This document shows, piece by piece, positions 5,002 through 5,859 of a stretch of 5,859 nucleotides of DNA. How positions within the stretch are numbered: position 1 is the stretch's first letter; each line of letters starts with the position of its first letter. Below the pieces are notes generated by a model that was not told the origin of the DNA, did no database searches, and saw only the letters and a list, made by a program, of their open reading frames with translations. The stretch is taken from positions 1 to 5,859 of the forward strand of contig DATBFY010000167.1 in the NCBI GenBank assembly GCA_036558265.1, in the 5' to 3' direction. The DNA is from RYN-433 sp036558265. Its GTDB lineage: Bacteria > Planctomycetota > Phycisphaerae > Tepidisphaerales > Tepidisphaeraceae. A program made the position numbers and the translations under genes.

Positions 5002-5859
5002 CGTACAGACGGACAACGTTCAGAGGATTGCCGATCCTAGCGGTATTTGGGCTTTTGGTGGCAAGCGCATTTATGCCTGCCGGCGAATTGCGCAACGTTG
5101 CCCTGGCAACGTATCCCGAGGGCATACCGAATGCCGACCATGCATACGTCGAGTTCCCTGCATTTCGCGATAACATCTCCCTCCCTTTCGGCAGCTTTGG
5201 AAGCAATCGCCTGCGTGATAGTCATACCGCCGAGCAGCGCACGACCCTCAGTGATTTCGTCATCACACAGACCGGCAACCTGGGATGGAGCCACAGCTGC
5301 TCTGGCTCAAACCACGTCAACTGCGGAGCCTTGGATTTCGACCTAAGCAGTGGCACACCGATCTATGCTGCGTACAGCGGAAGCCTTTCGCAGCACACAG
5401 AAGGCTCTGCACCTGGCTACTCCGGTTTTGGCAAGTATATAATCATCCAGCATGACGGTCCGTTGGCGGGGACCTACAGCATATACGCCCATCTCTCAGA
5501 ATTTGTGGCGCCTGAAGGTAGCGTGCACAAGGGTCAGCTAATCGGAAAGTCGGGCGCCACCGGAAATAGTCCAAACGGTCCTCACTTCCATTTTGGGGTT
5601 TCTTGGAAACAACCGTCCGGGGATTTCTACGGGGTGAATCTTAACTTTCTCAAAGGCATAACCTGGAATAATGGCAACCCTTCCGATGCAGACAGCAATT
5701 GCCCAGGCAAATCTACCGATTGTGGACGGGCCAGAGGCAAACCCGAGTTCTTCACCGGGCCGAACTTCACGAGTGAGTCCCTTGTGTTCGACGACCCAGA
5801 TCGTGGTGGCACGGTAATCACCGTTGGAGATCTGAGCGGGATCCGTCCACCGGCAGGAG
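4998..5859 (+). CDS. Exported M23-type (LytM/peptidase family) metallopeptidase, 3' end outside window
   Basis: 287 codons are visible and the frame is still open at the window end. The protein starts MTYRRTTFRG with a basic n-region, followed by a hydrophobic core (LPILAVFGLLVASAF, 11-25) consistent with Sec export. The catalytic region begins near residue 98 with SHSCSGSNHVNCGALDFD, so H106 and D113 are the likely first zinc ligands. GTPIYAAYSGSL follows (119-130), then IYAHLSEF with H165, and finally SGATGNSPNGPHFHFG with the H196-x-H198 pair. All elements of an M23 zinc endopeptidase, which cuts peptide bridges in peptidoglycan, are present. C101, C109, C235 and C242 could form disulfides outside the cell. 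Beyond about residue 205 the sequence is not recognised. The start is GTG 4998 with GAAGG 7 bases upstream (4986-4990); the frame is open back to 4827 without a better start. Base composition is far less GC-rich than the neighbouring genes. Confidence 0.88.
   Translation, partial: MTYRRTTFRGLPILAVFGLLVASAFMPAGELRNVALATYPEGIPNADHAYVEFPAFRDNISLPFGSFGSNRLRDSHTAEQRTTLSDFVITQTGNLGWSHSCSGSNHVNCGALDFDLSSGTPIYAAYSGSLSQHTEGSAPGYSGFGKYIIIQHDGPLAGTYSIYAHLSEFVAPEGSVHKGQLIGKSGATGNSPNGPHFHFGVSWKQPSGDFYGVNLNFLKGITWNNGNPSDADSNCPGKSTDCGRARGKPEFFTGPNFTSESLVFDDPDRGGTVITVGDLSGIRPPAG

Noticed and set aside
5037..5821. Minus-strand frames opposite the peptidase gene (5037-5294, 5627-5821)
   Set aside because: They are antisense to a clear M23-type coding sequence and have no family signature.

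Overview
This 5.9-kb stretch looks chromosomal, from a GC-rich bacterium. The best lineage guess is a Chloroflexota relative of the Thermomicrobia type. That guess rests on the large regulator with an N-terminal NB-ARC-type ATPase and a C-terminal LuxR helix-turn-helix (an architecture I know to be abundant there), on GTG starts, and on roughly 70% G+C over most of the window (hand count 43/60 at 2041-2100). It is inference, not proof.

Left part (1-780): the 3' end of a CaiB/BaiF (family III) CoA-transferase runs rightward and meets a convergent leftward gene 14 bases away. That gene encodes a small VOC-fold protein resembling methylmalonyl-CoA epimerase. Both point to acyl-CoA chemistry, but the VOC protein lacks two of the four expected metal ligands, so the epimerase name is doubtful.

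Middle (781-4147): after a 629-base gap with no convincing gene comes one large gene (1434-3773). It encodes a 779-residue STAND/NB-ARC plus LuxR regulator, with a good Shine-Dalgarno 24 bases inside the longest open frame. A 374-base gap follows, with several inverted repeats, one of them abutting the next ribosome-binding site.

Right part (4148-5859): three envelope-type genes lie on the + strand. They are a 97-residue protein with two membrane segments, a 55-residue protein with an N-terminal signal/anchor segment (too small for most gene-length cut-offs), and the first 287 codons of an exported M23-type metallopeptidase that runs off the window. The peptidase gene is much less GC-rich than the rest (30/60 at 5401-5460, 25/60 at 5641-5700). 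A 28-codon frame overlaps its GTG start by GTGA. No rRNA, tRNA, CRISPR array, insertion sequence or attachment site was recognised.

I see no clear multi-gene defence or biosynthetic system. The least explained items are the degenerate VOC protein, the small secreted gene next to the compositionally foreign peptidase, and the structured non-coding gaps.
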